60,949 nt of DNA from an uncultured Roseburia sp. (GCA_947567625.1 CANONN010000019.1:1-60949), one strand, 5' to 3'; positions 25,128 through 34,579 are shown, numbered from the stretch's first letter. Numbers and translations: made by a program. The notes: generated from the sequence alone by a model not told the origin.

Positions 25128-25169
25128 TTCGTGCACCTGAGCATACGATTGGTGCACGAATATTTTTTT
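25128..25169 (+). terminator. Rho-independent terminator between the kinase and the exporter genes
   Basis: A perfect 10-bp stem, TTCGTGCACC (25128-25137) with GGTGCACGAA (25151-25160), has a 13-nt loop and then TATTTTTTT. It separates the two-component genes from the exporter pair, which then needs its own promoter. Confidence 0.8.
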
Positions 25170-25283
25170 GCCGTTTTTTTGTGGTATGCTTGGAACATCC
25201 TGTTCTATGCGGAAAAACGGCGGTTTTTCACTTTGTTTTCCCTTCATGGAACGGAAGCGTTTGAAGAAACAGGAGGTTTTAAA

Positions 25284-27179
25284 ATGCAGTTTTATGGATT
25301 TGTTTTCGACAGAGGCAAGAAAAGCCGGTTTGGTTTTGTCAACAATCTGCGTTATATTTTTCGCGAAATGCACCATTGGAATAAGCTCTGCTATGCTGCC
25401 TGCGTGTTTGGGTTTTTGCCGCTGATCGCGGCGTCATTTTTGGAGACAATCCTGCCGGCGCGACTGGTAGCGGATTTAGAGGCAGGTGTGCGCCTGCCGG
25501 AACTGTTGTTTCATCTGGGGGCGTTAAGTATTCTGGCCTGGGCCTGCAACACCGTGTATGGCATCATCAGGGAGTATCATGAAACAGTCTACGAAAATTT
25601 TACACGCTATCTGCAAAAGAAATATATTCAAAAAATGATGGATGTAGATTATGACAGGCTCGAGAACCAGGAATTTCAAAAGATTGCCGGAAATGCGGTA
25701 AACACCGTGACCAAACCGTATACGCTGTGGTTTATGTGCGAGGCGCCCACTGTGCTCGGACGCCTTTTGCTGGGCGTGTTGTATGCGGGATTTTTGTGCG
25801 CGGTGAATCCCTGGCTGGCAGCGGTGGTGTTGTTTACGGAGGCTCTTAGCATCGGCCTGTTGGGCGTTGCCAGAAAGCAGCACAGCAAATACCACAAGGA
25901 TTTAAGCATTTACAACAGAAAAGTCCGCTATTTCAACAGTCAGTCGAACTTAAGCAGCGCGGGCAAGGATATCCGCATATACAAAATGCGCGCCTTGTTT
26001 TTGGAAAAATTTAAAGAAGCGCTGGATGCGATCGGAGCCGTTTTTGGGAAAATCCATACCTGGTATACGGCGCGCTCGCTCGCGGACGCGGTTTTTGCAT
26101 TTTTGCGGAATGGATTTATCTATGCGTATCTTTTGTATCAGCTGGTACAAAAGAATATTTCCCCGGCGGAGTTTGTCTTTTATGTGGGGCTGATCAACGG
26201 CCTGGAGGCAAATTTGGGCGAGGCGCTTCATACGATTTTATTTTTTAATACCACAAGCGTTGCGGTCGACTATATGCGCCAGCTGCTGGGCTATGCGTCA
26301 CCGTGGAAAAGAGGCGAGGGCGTCGGCGAAAGGGCGCTCGGCGAGCTGCTTGCCGCTCCGGTCACGCTGGAATTAAAAGATGTCTCCTTTACTTATTCGG
26401 GCAGCCGGACGCCTGTGATCTCGCATTTAAATCTCAAAATCGAGGCGGGTGAAAAGCTGGCGCTGATCGGTTTAAACGGCGCCGGGAAAACGACATTGGT
26501 AAAGCTGATCTGTGGGTTTTATCATCCGACGGAGGGGGAGATACTGGTCAATCAGATACCGCGGGAGCAGTTCTCTAGGGAGGAATACAGCCGGATTATG
26601 GCGGTGCAGTTTCAGGACGCCGTCTTTCTCCCGGTTACGCTGGATGAAAATATCACCGCACAGCCAGGGGGGAGCCGCGAGGAGAAGCGGCTGCATGAGG
26701 CGGTAAGGTACAGCGGGTTTGCGGAGCGCTATCGCATGTTAAAGGACGAAGGAGAGACGCTTCTGGTAAAAGAGGTAAACGAAAAGGCGACGGACTTTTC
26801 CGGCGGTGAGAAGCAGAAAATTATGTTTGCGCGGGCGCTGTACAAAAATGCACCGTTGATGATTTTGGACGAGCCGACGGCGGCGCTCGACCCGATCGCC
26901 GAAAATGAGCTGTACCTCAATTTCAATGAAGCGAGCCGGAACAAGACGGTGATTTACATTTCCCACAGGCTTTCCAGCACCAGATTCTGTGACAGAATCA
27001 TCCTGTTACAGGACGGTCACATTGTGGAGGAGGGCACGCACGAACAGCTGATGCGGCAGGGAACGGTTTACGCCAATCTGTTTCAAATGCAGAGCCAGTA
27101 CTATAAAGACAAGAAAGAAGACGAAGCGCGCAGAAGAAGTATCAGCAAAGCGTTCGGAGAGGAAGAATATGTTGAGTAA
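25284..27179 (+). CDS. ABC exporter half-transporter of the second pair, first subunit
   Basis: 631 residues from ATG 25284, behind CAGGAGG; the open frame extends further upstream without a ribosome site. A hydrophilic N-terminus (1-35) precedes the membrane domain (about 40-330). The ATPase domain has Walker A GLNGAGKTT, Q-loop FQDA, signature FSGGEKQK, Walker B LMILDEPTAALDP and switch His in YISHRLSS. It ends in a charged tail. The neighbouring LytTR/GHKL system suggests regulated export, perhaps of a peptide or in response to one, but no precursor gene is visible. Confidence 0.88.
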   Translation: MQFYGFVFDRGKKSRFGFVNNLRYIFREMHHWNKLCYAACVFGFLPLIAASFLETILPARLVADLEAGVRLPELLFHLGALSILAWACNTVYGIIREYHETVYENFTRYLQKKYIQKMMDVDYDRLENQEFQKIAGNAVNTVTKPYTLWFMCEAPTVLGRLLLGVLYAGFLCAVNPWLAAVVLFTEALSIGLLGVARKQHSKYHKDLSIYNRKVRYFNSQSNLSSAGKDIRIYKMRALFLEKFKEALDAIGAVFGKIHTWYTARSLADAVFAFLRNGFIYAYLLYQLVQKNISPAEFVFYVGLINGLEANLGEALHTILFFNTTSVAVDYMRQLLGYASPWKRGEGVGERALGELLAAPVTLELKDVSFTYSGSRTPVISHLNLKIEAGEKLALIGLNGAGKTTLVKLICGFYHPTEGEILVNQIPREQFSREEYSRIMAVQFQDAVFLPVTLDENITAQPGGSREEKRLHEAVRYSGFAERYRMLKDEGETLLVKEVNEKATDFSGGEKQKIMFARALYKNAPLMILDEPTAALDPIAENELYLNFNEASRNKTVIYISHRLSSTRFCDRIILLQDGHIVEEGTHEQLMRQGTVYANLFQMQSQYYKDKKEDEARRRSISKAFGEEEYVE

Positions 27180-29001
27180 AAAAGACTGGAAAAACCAATG
27201 GCGCCTGTTTTCCGATTATTGTAAAATGGGCGAAACGAAAACGGTGGTCTGTATGGCGCTCACCTGCACCTTAGAGGCAGTCCGCCCTTATGTCACGCTG
27301 GTATTGATGGGCTATCTGCTTGATTTGGTGTATGCGGGAACGGATTACCGGACGATGTTAAAATATGCGGGCATCGCGTTTTTCTACACGTTTGCCTCCT
27401 CCTGCATCGAGAGCTTTTGCCACAAGCGCTATAACCGCAAGCTCGAGTATATGTTTGAGCAGCAGTCCTACCTGATGAACCAGAAATGTTTGTCGATGGA
27501 TTATGAGTATCTCGAGGACAAAAAGGTACATGACAAGATTTTCCAGATCGCTCAGTCCTACGGCGGCAGATTCGGTTTGATGGGCGATATGCTCAGCGAA
27601 TGGGAATATTTACTTCGCAGCGGTATTTCCATGGTGGCTGCGGTCGTCATCGTATTTCCGCTGTTTACGGAGGTGACAAGTATCAGAGACGGGATTGTCA
27701 CCTCCTGGCTGGCTTCGCTTTTGCTCTGTGCCCTTGTCGCCCTGGCTACGTTCTATAATTATCATTTTGATGTGAAAATCGGAGCTGTGGTGAGAGGCTG
27801 CCAGGAAGAGAAAGCAAGGCACAGCAATGGCCTGGGCTATTATATGAATATTTTGGCGTCTTACGATAAACAAAAGGACCTGCGCATCTATCATCAGGAA
27901 CAAATGGTCTCGGAACGGACGGATGCGGCGATGGACGCGCTCGATGCATGGACGAATAAGGAGGCGCGCAGCAGGATGAAAAGCGCGTTTGTAAAACAGA
28001 CGGTCTCTGCCGCATCCGGCCTGGCCGTGTATCTGTTCGCGGGGATTCGCGCGTTTTTGGGATTTATTTCGGTCGGCAGCGTAGTGACGTACGCCGCGAG
28101 TATTATAAGAATGACGACGTCAATGGCCACCCTGATGCAGCATTTGGCGCACTTAAAAACGCTCAATCCTTACATCCGCGATTATGTGGAGTTTATGGAT
28201 TTAGGCGGGAGAAAATATGAGGGCACGATTCCGGTAGAAAAGCGCAAAGACGACCGCTTTACGATTGAGTTTTCTCATGTATCGTTCCGCTATCCGGGGG
28301 CAGAGCGGGATGTGATACACGACTTAAATTTGAATTTTACCATCGGAAATAAGGTGGCGATCGTTGGCAAAAACGGTTCCGGGAAAACGACGTTTATCAA
28401 ACTCTTGTGCCGTCTTTATGATGTGACCAAGGGGTGCATAAAAGTAAACGGGATTGATATCAGGAAATATAATTACAGAGAATACTGCGACCTGTTTTCC
28501 GTCGTTTTTCAGGATTTTCAGATGTTTGCATTTCCTCTGGGAGAAAATATTGCGGCATGCAGCGAGGTTGATAAGGACCAGGCGTTAAGCGCGCTGGGGC
28601 GCGCCGGGCTAACGCAGCGTATGCTGGAATTGCCGGACGGCCTTGATACCTGTGTGGGAAAGGAGTTTGACGAGAGGGGTGTGACATTTTCCGGCGGAGA
28701 GAAACAGAAAATGGCGATCGCGCGGGCAATCTACAAGGATGCGCCGTTTGTCATCATGGATGAGCCGACGGCGGCGCTCGACCCCGTCTCCGAGTGTGAG
28801 GTTTTCGCCGGATTTGACAAAATGGTGGGAAATAAGACGGCGGTTTATATCTCACACCGGCTTGCGTCGTGCCGTTTTTGCGAGGATATACTGGTGTTTG
28901 ATAAAGGGACGGTGGTACAGCGGGGGAGCCATGATGATCTGCTGGCGCAGGGCGGGCTCTACCGGAAACTTTGGGATGCGCAGGCCAAATATTATGCCTG
29001 A
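27169..29001 (+). CDS. ABC exporter half-transporter of the second pair, second subunit
   Basis: 610 residues; the start overlaps the preceding gene by 11 nt. The membrane domain (about 15-330) is followed by an ATPase domain with Walker A GKNGSGKTT, Q-loop FQDF, signature FSGGEKQK, Walker B FVIMDEPTAALDP and switch His in YISHRLAS. All motifs are intact. It would pair with the previous product as a heterodimeric exporter. The architecture parallels the 14216/16029 pair, but the signature (FSGGEKQK against LSGGE.QK) sets the two pairs apart. Confidence 0.9.
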   Translation: MLSKKDWKNQWRLFSDYCKMGETKTVVCMALTCTLEAVRPYVTLVLMGYLLDLVYAGTDYRTMLKYAGIAFFYTFASSCIESFCHKRYNRKLEYMFEQQSYLMNQKCLSMDYEYLEDKKVHDKIFQIAQSYGGRFGLMGDMLSEWEYLLRSGISMVAAVVIVFPLFTEVTSIRDGIVTSWLASLLLCALVALATFYNYHFDVKIGAVVRGCQEEKARHSNGLGYYMNILASYDKQKDLRIYHQEQMVSERTDAAMDALDAWTNKEARSRMKSAFVKQTVSAASGLAVYLFAGIRAFLGFISVGSVVTYAASIIRMTTSMATLMQHLAHLKTLNPYIRDYVEFMDLGGRKYEGTIPVEKRKDDRFTIEFSHVSFRYPGAERDVIHDLNLNFTIGNKVAIVGKNGSGKTTFIKLLCRLYDVTKGCIKVNGIDIRKYNYREYCDLFSVVFQDFQMFAFPLGENIAACSEVDKDQALSALGRAGLTQRMLELPDGLDTCVGKEFDERGVTFSGGEKQKMAIARAIYKDAPFVIMDEPTAALDPVSECEVFAGFDKMVGNKTAVYISHRLASCRFCEDILVFDKGTVVQRGSHDDLLAQGGLYRKLWDAQAKYYA

Positions 29002-29099
29002 ATTTGCCCTGGTAAAGTAACCGGGTTGTCGATATTGCACAAAGGCGGAGACACAAAAATGTTCAAAAGGTAGAAACGGCGCAAATCGTTTTCCAAATA

Positions 29100-29128
29100 T
29101 TGACATGTTTATTTTTATATCTTAAAAT
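29100..29128 (+). promoter_or_regulatory. Sigma-A promoter of the PTS operon
   Basis: A consensus TTGACA (29100-29105), a 17-nt spacer and TAAAAT (29123-29128). Transcription would begin about 20 nt before the antiterminator site, making this the promoter of the antiterminator/PTS operon. Confidence 0.8.
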
Positions 29129-29158
29129 AAGCTCAGAAATTGATACGGAATTGATATT

Positions 29159-29244
29159 GGAGTGTAACCTTTCCTTTGTGGATTTGGGCATGACCAACTT
29201 TTATACGGGTGTATTGTGCAATCGTATTTAAGTTGGTTTTTTTT
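29159..29244 (+). promoter_or_regulatory. RAT antiterminator site overlapping a rho-independent terminator
   Basis: GGAGTGTAACC ... GGGCATGACC (29159-29195) matches the ribonucleic antiterminator pattern bound by LicT/BglG proteins (GG-TGT-AC ... GGCA-ACC). Its last ACC overlaps the first arm of a terminator: ACCAACTT (29193-29200) and ATACG pair with CGTAT and AAGTTGGT (29230-29237), followed by eight T residues. When the antiterminator protein binds the RAT, the terminator cannot form and the downstream PTS genes are expressed. Confidence 0.8.
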
Positions 29245-29280
29245 ATCTAATGGGTGTCATCAATAAAGGTGGACGTGGCG

Positions 29281-30123
29281 ATGGGTATGAAAATTGTTAA
29301 GGTGATCAATAATAATACCGTCTGTGTACTTGACAAAAAAGGAAAGGAACAGATCATGTCCGGGCGGGGAATCGGTTTTGGGAAAAAGTGCGGCGAAATC
29401 GTAGACGAATCCCGCATAGAGAAAATATATATGGTCACCGATTCGGCGCTGCGCAAGCGCCTGATCGAATGTCTGACCGAGATACCATATGAATATATTA
29501 AGCTTACCGACGATCTGGTGACGTATATCTCGTCGCGTATCAGCGTTCCGCTCAACGATTCTTTGATTGTCACTCTCTCAGATCACATCGCGTTTGCGAT
29601 AGAGCGCAAAAAACAGGGGATTGAATTTGCCAATCCGCTGATGGACTCGATACACGATTGTTTCCCGGATGAGCTTGCGCTTGGCAGATACTGTCTGCAT
29701 GAGATCAGGCAGAAACTCGGCGTTGCGCTAAACGGCGACGAGGCGGGCTTTATCGCGATGCACATCATCAACGCGCGCATGGAAACAACCATGGCGCAGG
29801 TTCCCGATATCACCAGGATGATCAATGAATGTCTGGAGATCACAGACAACTATTATGCGGGAAAAATCGACAAGACGACGGTTGCCTACGACAGGTATCT
29901 TGTCCACCTGAAGTTTCTGGCAAAGCGCCTGTTCCACTCGCAGGAACTGCCCAATGTGTTAAGCCGCGATGAGGATATGCTCTCGCTCATTAAAATCAAG
30001 TTTAAAAAGCACTATAAATGCGCAAAGTGTTTACAGGATTTTATCTTAAAAAACTATGCCAAGACGCTGGCGGAGGACGAACTGCTGACGCTGGCAATAC
30101 ATCTGAAAAAAATTAGTGGTTAA
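29281..30123 (+). CDS. licT: LicT/BglG-family transcriptional antiterminator
   Basis: 280 residues. The N-terminal RNA-binding CAT domain (1-56) starts MGMKIVKVINNNTVCVLDKK and contains MSGRGIGFGKKCGE. Two PRD domains (about 65-170 and 172-280) follow, with phosphorylatable His residues in TLSDHIAFAIER, GFIAMHIINAR, YLVHLKFLAKRL and LAIHLKKI. It is regulated by PTS phosphorylation and binds the RAT just upstream of its own gene, so the operon is autoregulated. Start ATG 29281 lies 8 nt behind AAAGGTGG. Substrate specificity follows the PTS permease next door; a GlcT-like role for glucose is plausible. Confidence 0.88.
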   Translation: MGMKIVKVINNNTVCVLDKKGKEQIMSGRGIGFGKKCGEIVDESRIEKIYMVTDSALRKRLIECLTEIPYEYIKLTDDLVTYISSRISVPLNDSLIVTLSDHIAFAIERKKQGIEFANPLMDSIHDCFPDELALGRYCLHEIRQKLGVALNGDEAGFIAMHIINARMETTMAQVPDITRMINECLEITDNYYAGKIDKTTVAYDRYLVHLKFLAKRLFHSQELPNVLSRDEDMLSLIKIKFKKHYKCAKCLQDFILKNYAKTLAEDELLTLAIHLKKISG

Positions 30124-30148
30124 AATAAATAAAAAGGAGGGTTTCATA

Positions 30149-32293
30149 ATGAAAGACAAAATTTTTGGTGTACTGCAGCGTGTCGGCCGTTCTTTTATGC
30201 TGCCCATTGCGCTGCTGCCCGTGGCCGGACTTCTGCTCGGAATCGGCAGTTCGTTCACAAATCAGACGACCATCGAGACCTATAATCTCGGCGGCATCAT
30301 TTACGAGGGAGGGCTTCTCTACACGATTCTCGACATTATGAGCCAGACGGGAAGCGCGGTTTTCAACAACCTGGCGCTGCTGTTTGCCATGGGTGTGGCG
30401 ATCGGAATGGCCAAAAAAGAAAAAGAGGTTGCCGCCCTCTCGGGAGCGATCGCATTTTTGGTTATGAATACGGCGATCAGTGTGTTGATTGCCGCAAAAG
30501 GCGGTATTGAAGCCATGGCCGAGAACTCGACGACCTCGGTGCTCGGCATCACGACGCTGCAAATGGGCGTTTTTGGCGGTATCATCGTGGGCCTGGGCGT
30601 TGCCGCGCTCCACAACAAGTTCTATAAAATAGAGCTTCCACAGGTGCTGTCATTCTTTGGGGGCACCAGATTTGTTCCGATTGTGTGTACGGTCGTGTAT
30701 CTGATCGTCGGCATCGTGATGTTCTATCTGTGGCCGATTGTTCAGCTCGGCATTGCCCAGCTCGGCGTGCTGGTTTTAAATTCGGGATATATCGGCACAT
30801 GGGTTTACGGTATTTTAGAGCGCGCGCTGATTCCCTTTGGACTGCACCATGTATTTTATATGCCGTTCTGGCAGACAGAGCTCGGCGGCTCGATGGTCAT
30901 CGACGGCAACACGGTCATGGGGGCGCAGAACATATTTTTCGCCGAGCTCGCGTCCAAATCGACGGAAGTATTCTCCGTCTCGGCGACGAGATTTATGTCC
31001 GGTAAATTCCCGTTCATGATTTTCGGTCTCCCGGCGGCCGCATTTGCCATGTACAAAGCGGCGCGCCCGGAAAAGAGAAAGGTAGTCGGCGGTCTGCTGC
31101 TCTCGGCGGCGCTCACTTCCATGCTCACGGGTATTACCGAACCGCTGGAATTTACGTTTATCTTTGTGGCGCCATTGATGTACGCCGTGCACTGTGTGCT
31201 CGCAGGTCTCTCGTATATGCTGATGCATATTTTGAATGTCGGCGTGGGCATGACATTTTCGGGCGGCGCGATTGACCTGACGCTCTTTGGCATCCTGCAG
31301 GGCAACCAAAAGACACATTGGATTTGGATTGTGATAATCGGTTTGATTTATGCGGTAGTTTACTATTTTGTATTTTATTTTATGATCACCAAGTTAAATC
31401 TGACAACGCCCGGCCGCGAGCCCGACGATATCGAACCCAAGCTCTATCGCAGGAGTGATGTCGATGCGGCCAAATCCTCCGGGAGCGCAGGCGGCACGGA
31501 TACCGTGAGTGCGCTGATTCTCAAGGGACTGGGAGGAAAAGAGAACTTGTCCGATGTGGACTGCTGCGCAACGCGCCTTAGAATCACCGTCGTCGATGTG
31601 AAAAAGGTTACGGACAGCCTGCTAAAGAAGAGCGGCGCTTCCGGTGTGCTGCACAAAGGGAACGGCGTGCAGGTGATTTACGGACCGAGAGTTTCGGTCG
31701 TCAAATCCAACCTTGAAGCGTTTATGGAGTCGCCGCAGTCCGACGATCTTGACCGTATTTTGCAGAGTGAAAAAGGGGAGGAGGCCGCCGGAAAGCCGCA
31801 GGAAAAACCAGTTGAGAAAGAGCCGGCGGACGGCCAGAAGACGATCGTGATGTGCGCGCATCAAAACGGCAGCGTGGTAAATCTGGAGGATGTCGCGGAT
31901 GATGTTTTTTCACAGAAGATTCTGGGCGACGGAATCGCCATCGAACCTTCTGTGGGTAAGCTGTTTGCCCCGTGCGACGGAAGCGTGGATTCCGTATTCG
32001 ACACCAAACATGCGGTGAGTATCGTTTCGGCTGACGGCGTGGAAGTGCTGCTGCATATCGGAATCGACACGGTAAAGCTGGGCGGAAAATATTTTGAAGC
32101 GCATGTGGCGAACGGGCAGGAGATAAAAAAGGGCGATCTGTTGATCTCGTTTGATATGGACGCGATCGCCGGAGAGGGCTATAAACTCACAACGCCGTTA
32201 ATTATCGCCAACACGGACGATTACGCGGCCATTGCGCCGGCGGTAAAAGGAAAAGTTGCGGCGGGCGATGAATTGTTAAAAATAAATCAATAG
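30149..32293 (+). CDS. ptsG: PTS glucose-family EIICBA permease
   Basis: 714 residues from ATG 30149 behind AAAAGGAGGG. EIIC (about 1-420) has ten or so membrane helices and the opening FGVLQRVGRSFMLPIALLPV. EIIB (about 450-525) holds phospho-cysteine Cys473 in DVDCCATRLRI. After a charged linker, EIIA of the glucose type (about 570-714) has His621 and His636 (LLHIGIDTVKL) spaced 15 residues apart as in EIIAGlc. It imports and phosphorylates a hexose, with glucose the likeliest and N-acetylglucosamine or a glucoside possible. The genes for HPr and Enzyme I follow directly, so all general and specific PTS parts are in one operon. Confidence 0.9.
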   Translation: MKDKIFGVLQRVGRSFMLPIALLPVAGLLLGIGSSFTNQTTIETYNLGGIIYEGGLLYTILDIMSQTGSAVFNNLALLFAMGVAIGMAKKEKEVAALSGAIAFLVMNTAISVLIAAKGGIEAMAENSTTSVLGITTLQMGVFGGIIVGLGVAALHNKFYKIELPQVLSFFGGTRFVPIVCTVVYLIVGIVMFYLWPIVQLGIAQLGVLVLNSGYIGTWVYGILERALIPFGLHHVFYMPFWQTELGGSMVIDGNTVMGAQNIFFAELASKSTEVFSVSATRFMSGKFPFMIFGLPAAAFAMYKAARPEKRKVVGGLLLSAALTSMLTGITEPLEFTFIFVAPLMYAVHCVLAGLSYMLMHILNVGVGMTFSGGAIDLTLFGILQGNQKTHWIWIVIIGLIYAVVYYFVFYFMITKLNLTTPGREPDDIEPKLYRRSDVDAAKSSGSAGGTDTVSALILKGLGGKENLSDVDCCATRLRITVVDVKKVTDSLLKKSGASGVLHKGNGVQVIYGPRVSVVKSNLEAFMESPQSDDLDRILQSEKGEEAAGKPQEKPVEKEPADGQKTIVMCAHQNGSVVNLEDVADDVFSQKILGDGIAIEPSVGKLFAPCDGSVDSVFDTKHAVSIVSADGVEVLLHIGIDTVKLGGKYFEAHVANGQEIKKGDLLISFDMDAIAGEGYKLTTPLIIANTDDYAAIAPAVKGKVAAGDELLKINQ

Positions 32294-32310
32294 CAGAGGA
32301 GGAATTTATC

Positions 32311-32568
32311 ATGAAAACATTCAGCTACACGATCAAAGACGAAATTGGGATTCACGCAAGACCCGCGGGGCTGCTCGCGAAAGCGGCGAAAGAGTTTGAG
32401 AGCACGATCACACTCGAAAAAGACGGAAAAACAGCCGCAGCCACAAAGCTGATGGCGATCATGGGTATGGGAGTAAAATGCGGCGATACGGTAAACGTCA
32501 CGGTCGAGGGAGCCGACGAGGAGAAAGCGGCTGCCGACATGGAAGCATTTTTCCAGGCGAACTTATAA
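32311..32568 (+). CDS. ptsH: Phosphocarrier protein HPr lacking regulatory Ser46
   Basis: 85 residues. The active site GIHARPAG places the phosphorylated His at residue 15, as usual. Around the regulatory site the sequence is AAATKLMAIMGMGV; alignment with Bacillus HPr, where residues 45-49 are KSIMG, puts Lys at position 46 and Thr at 45. HPr kinase therefore has no Ser46 to phosphorylate, so this protein should work in sugar transport but not in CcpA-type catabolite repression as normally built. AGGAGG precedes the ATG. It is 17 nt after the permease gene. Confidence 0.92.
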   Translation: MKTFSYTIKDEIGIHARPAGLLAKAAKEFESTITLEKDGKTAAATKLMAIMGMGVKCGDTVNVTVEGADEEKAAADMEAFFQANL

Positions 32569-32601
32569 ACGGAATTTGTGAATGAGTGTTCCATCGCGAG
32601 C

Positions 32602-32688
32602 TTTGTGTCTGTGCGCTGCTTGCCACAAACTCGTTCGTGCGCGGACTCGGTCAATCGGGGCAAAAGCAGCGCAGAAATGGGGTAAAAT
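32602..32688 (+). repeat. Dispersed palindromic leader repeat, copy C (diverged)
   Basis: It begins TTTGTGTCTGTGCGCTGC, like copy B, and ends GCAGAAATGGGG as all copies do. It folds by pairing GCGCTGC-TTGCC (32613-32624) with GGCAA-AA-GCAGCGC (32659-32672). The outer stem matches that of copy B with compensatory changes. It fills the gap between the HPr and Enzyme I genes. Confidence 0.65.
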
Positions 32689-34320
32689 ATGATCAAATAT
32701 CAGGGAAAAGGCGTTTACGGCGCGGTCGCGATCGGCAAGATATCGCTTTTTAAGAAACAGGATACGGCGGTGAAACGTATTCATACGACAGATACGGACA
32801 AGGAAAAGCAGCGGTTTGAACAGGCCAAAGCCATGGCGATTCAACAGCTTGACGAGATTTATGAGAAGGCGTTAAAGGAAGTCGGCGAGGCAAATGCAGC
32901 TATTTTTGAAATACATCAGATGATGCTGGAGGACGAGGACTACAACGATTCCATCAACAATATCATCGAGAGCCAGAATGTAAACGCCGATTATGCCGTC
33001 GCAGTCACCGCCGACAATTTCGCAGATATGTTTTCCGCGATGGACGACGCCTATATGAAAGCGCGCGCCGCTGACGTCCGTGATATTTCCAACCGTCTGA
33101 TCAATATTTTATCGGGAAATACTGCCGTTTCCCACCATTCAGACGAGAAATTGATTGTCTGCGCCTCCGATCTCGCCCCGAGCGAGACCGTGTCGCTCGA
33201 CAAAGAAAAGGTTCTGGCGTTTGTCACGGCCCACGGTTCGTCCAACTCGCACACTGCGATTCTCGCGCGCAATATGAATATCCCGGCAGTCATTGGCGTG
33301 GGCGATGATTTTTTGGAGGCTGTCAGGGACGGCGACGAGGCGGTTGTGGACGGATTTACCGGCGAGGTCCTGTTGCATCCCGACGACGAGAGCGTGCAGA
33401 CATACCGCCGCAAACAGGCGGAAGACGAGGAAAAGAAGCGGCTGCTCCTAGAGCTTAAGGGCAAAGAAAATATCACAAAGGACGGCAGGAAAATAAACGT
33501 CTACGCCAATATCGGCAGCGTCGACAACATCGGCGCCGTGCTGCTGAATGATGCGGGGGGAATCGGGCTGTTCCGCAGTGAATTTCTCTACCTGGAAAAC
33601 AGCGATTATCCCACCGAAGAACAGCAGTTTGGCGCGTACAAAAAAGTCCTCGAGAGCATGGCGGGCAAGAAGGTGATTATCCGCACGCTCGATATCGGCG
33701 CCGATAAACAGGTGGACTATTTTAAACTCAAGAAAGAGGAAAACCCGGCGCTCGGATACCGCGCAATCCGCATCTGCCTGACGCGGCCCGAGATTTTTAA
33801 GACCCAGCTGCGCGCGCTCTATCGGGCTTCGGTATTCGGCAATCTTGGCATCATGTTTCCGATGATTACAAGCGTATCGGAGCTTGAGCAGATTCTGGCC
33901 ATGTGCACAGAGATCAAAGAGGAGCTGAAATCTCAGAATGTCGAATTTTCGGAGAATGTGGAGCTTGGCATTATGATCGAGACGCCTGCCGCGGCAATTA
34001 TCAGCGATAAGCTGGCGCCGATGGTCGATTTCTTCAGCGTCGGCACCAACGACCTCACGCAGTATACGCTCGCCTGCGACAGGCAAAACCCTGACATCGA
34101 GGAGTTTGTCGATACGCACCATGAGGCGATTATGCGTCTGATCGAAATGAGCGCGGTCAATGCGCACAAATGCGGCGCGTGGATTGGAATTTGCGGTGAG
34201 CTTGCGGCGGACACTACGCTCACGGAGACATTTTTGCGTATGGGAATCGATGAGCTTTCCGTATCACCGACGTTTGTGTTAAAGGTCCGCGACGCCGTGC
34301 GAAAAATTGATTTGTCGTAA
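32689..34320 (+). CDS. ptsI: Phosphoenolpyruvate-protein phosphotransferase (PTS Enzyme I)
   Basis: 543 residues. The N-terminal HPr-binding and phosphohistidine domain has His188 in AHGSSNSHTAILARN. The PEP-binding barrel (about 250-540) contains GIGLFRSEFLYL, EENPALGYRAIRICL, GIMFPMITSVSELE, the DFFSVGTNDLTQYTLACDR block and the catalytic Cys in GAWIGICGELAAD. It transfers phosphate from PEP to HPr. The length is slightly below the usual 570 residues. It is separated from ptsH by a 120-bp structured repeat, which could modulate its expression relative to HPr. Confidence 0.95.
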   Translation: MIKYQGKGVYGAVAIGKISLFKKQDTAVKRIHTTDTDKEKQRFEQAKAMAIQQLDEIYEKALKEVGEANAAIFEIHQMMLEDEDYNDSINNIIESQNVNADYAVAVTADNFADMFSAMDDAYMKARAADVRDISNRLINILSGNTAVSHHSDEKLIVCASDLAPSETVSLDKEKVLAFVTAHGSSNSHTAILARNMNIPAVIGVGDDFLEAVRDGDEAVVDGFTGEVLLHPDDESVQTYRRKQAEDEEKKRLLLELKGKENITKDGRKINVYANIGSVDNIGAVLLNDAGGIGLFRSEFLYLENSDYPTEEQQFGAYKKVLESMAGKKVIIRTLDIGADKQVDYFKLKKEENPALGYRAIRICLTRPEIFKTQLRALYRASVFGNLGIMFPMITSVSELEQILAMCTEIKEELKSQNVEFSENVELGIMIETPAAAIISDKLAPMVDFFSVGTNDLTQYTLACDRQNPDIEEFVDTHHEAIMRLIEMSAVNAHKCGAWIGICGELAADTTLTETFLRMGIDELSVSPTFVLKVRDAVRKIDLS

Positions 34321-34356
34321 TTGAAATGGTAAGGATAGCGTCTTTTTGCATAAGTG

Positions 34357-34397
34357 CAGTGCCTGATCGTCTTGTTGACGGTTGGGCGCTGTTTTTT
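34357..34397 (+). terminator. Rho-independent terminator of the PTS operon
   Basis: A 15-bp stem (34357-34371 with 34377-34391) contains four G-U pairs, a TTGTT loop and six T residues. It lies 37 nt after the ptsI stop. Confidence 0.8.
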
Positions 34398-34579
34398 GTA
34401 ATGTAAACGATTTTTCCCACGTTTCGTTTTGTGCGGTCAAGGCGGAGGTTTTGGGAGAAAGTGGGTATTTTGTACTATAATTCTCCTTGAATTAGTTTAT
34501 CTGAAGTGTTAAAATTAAATGAAGCGATGAAGATGCTGCGTTCACGCACGGCGAATGAGCCGTGTTTCGGAGGGCATAT

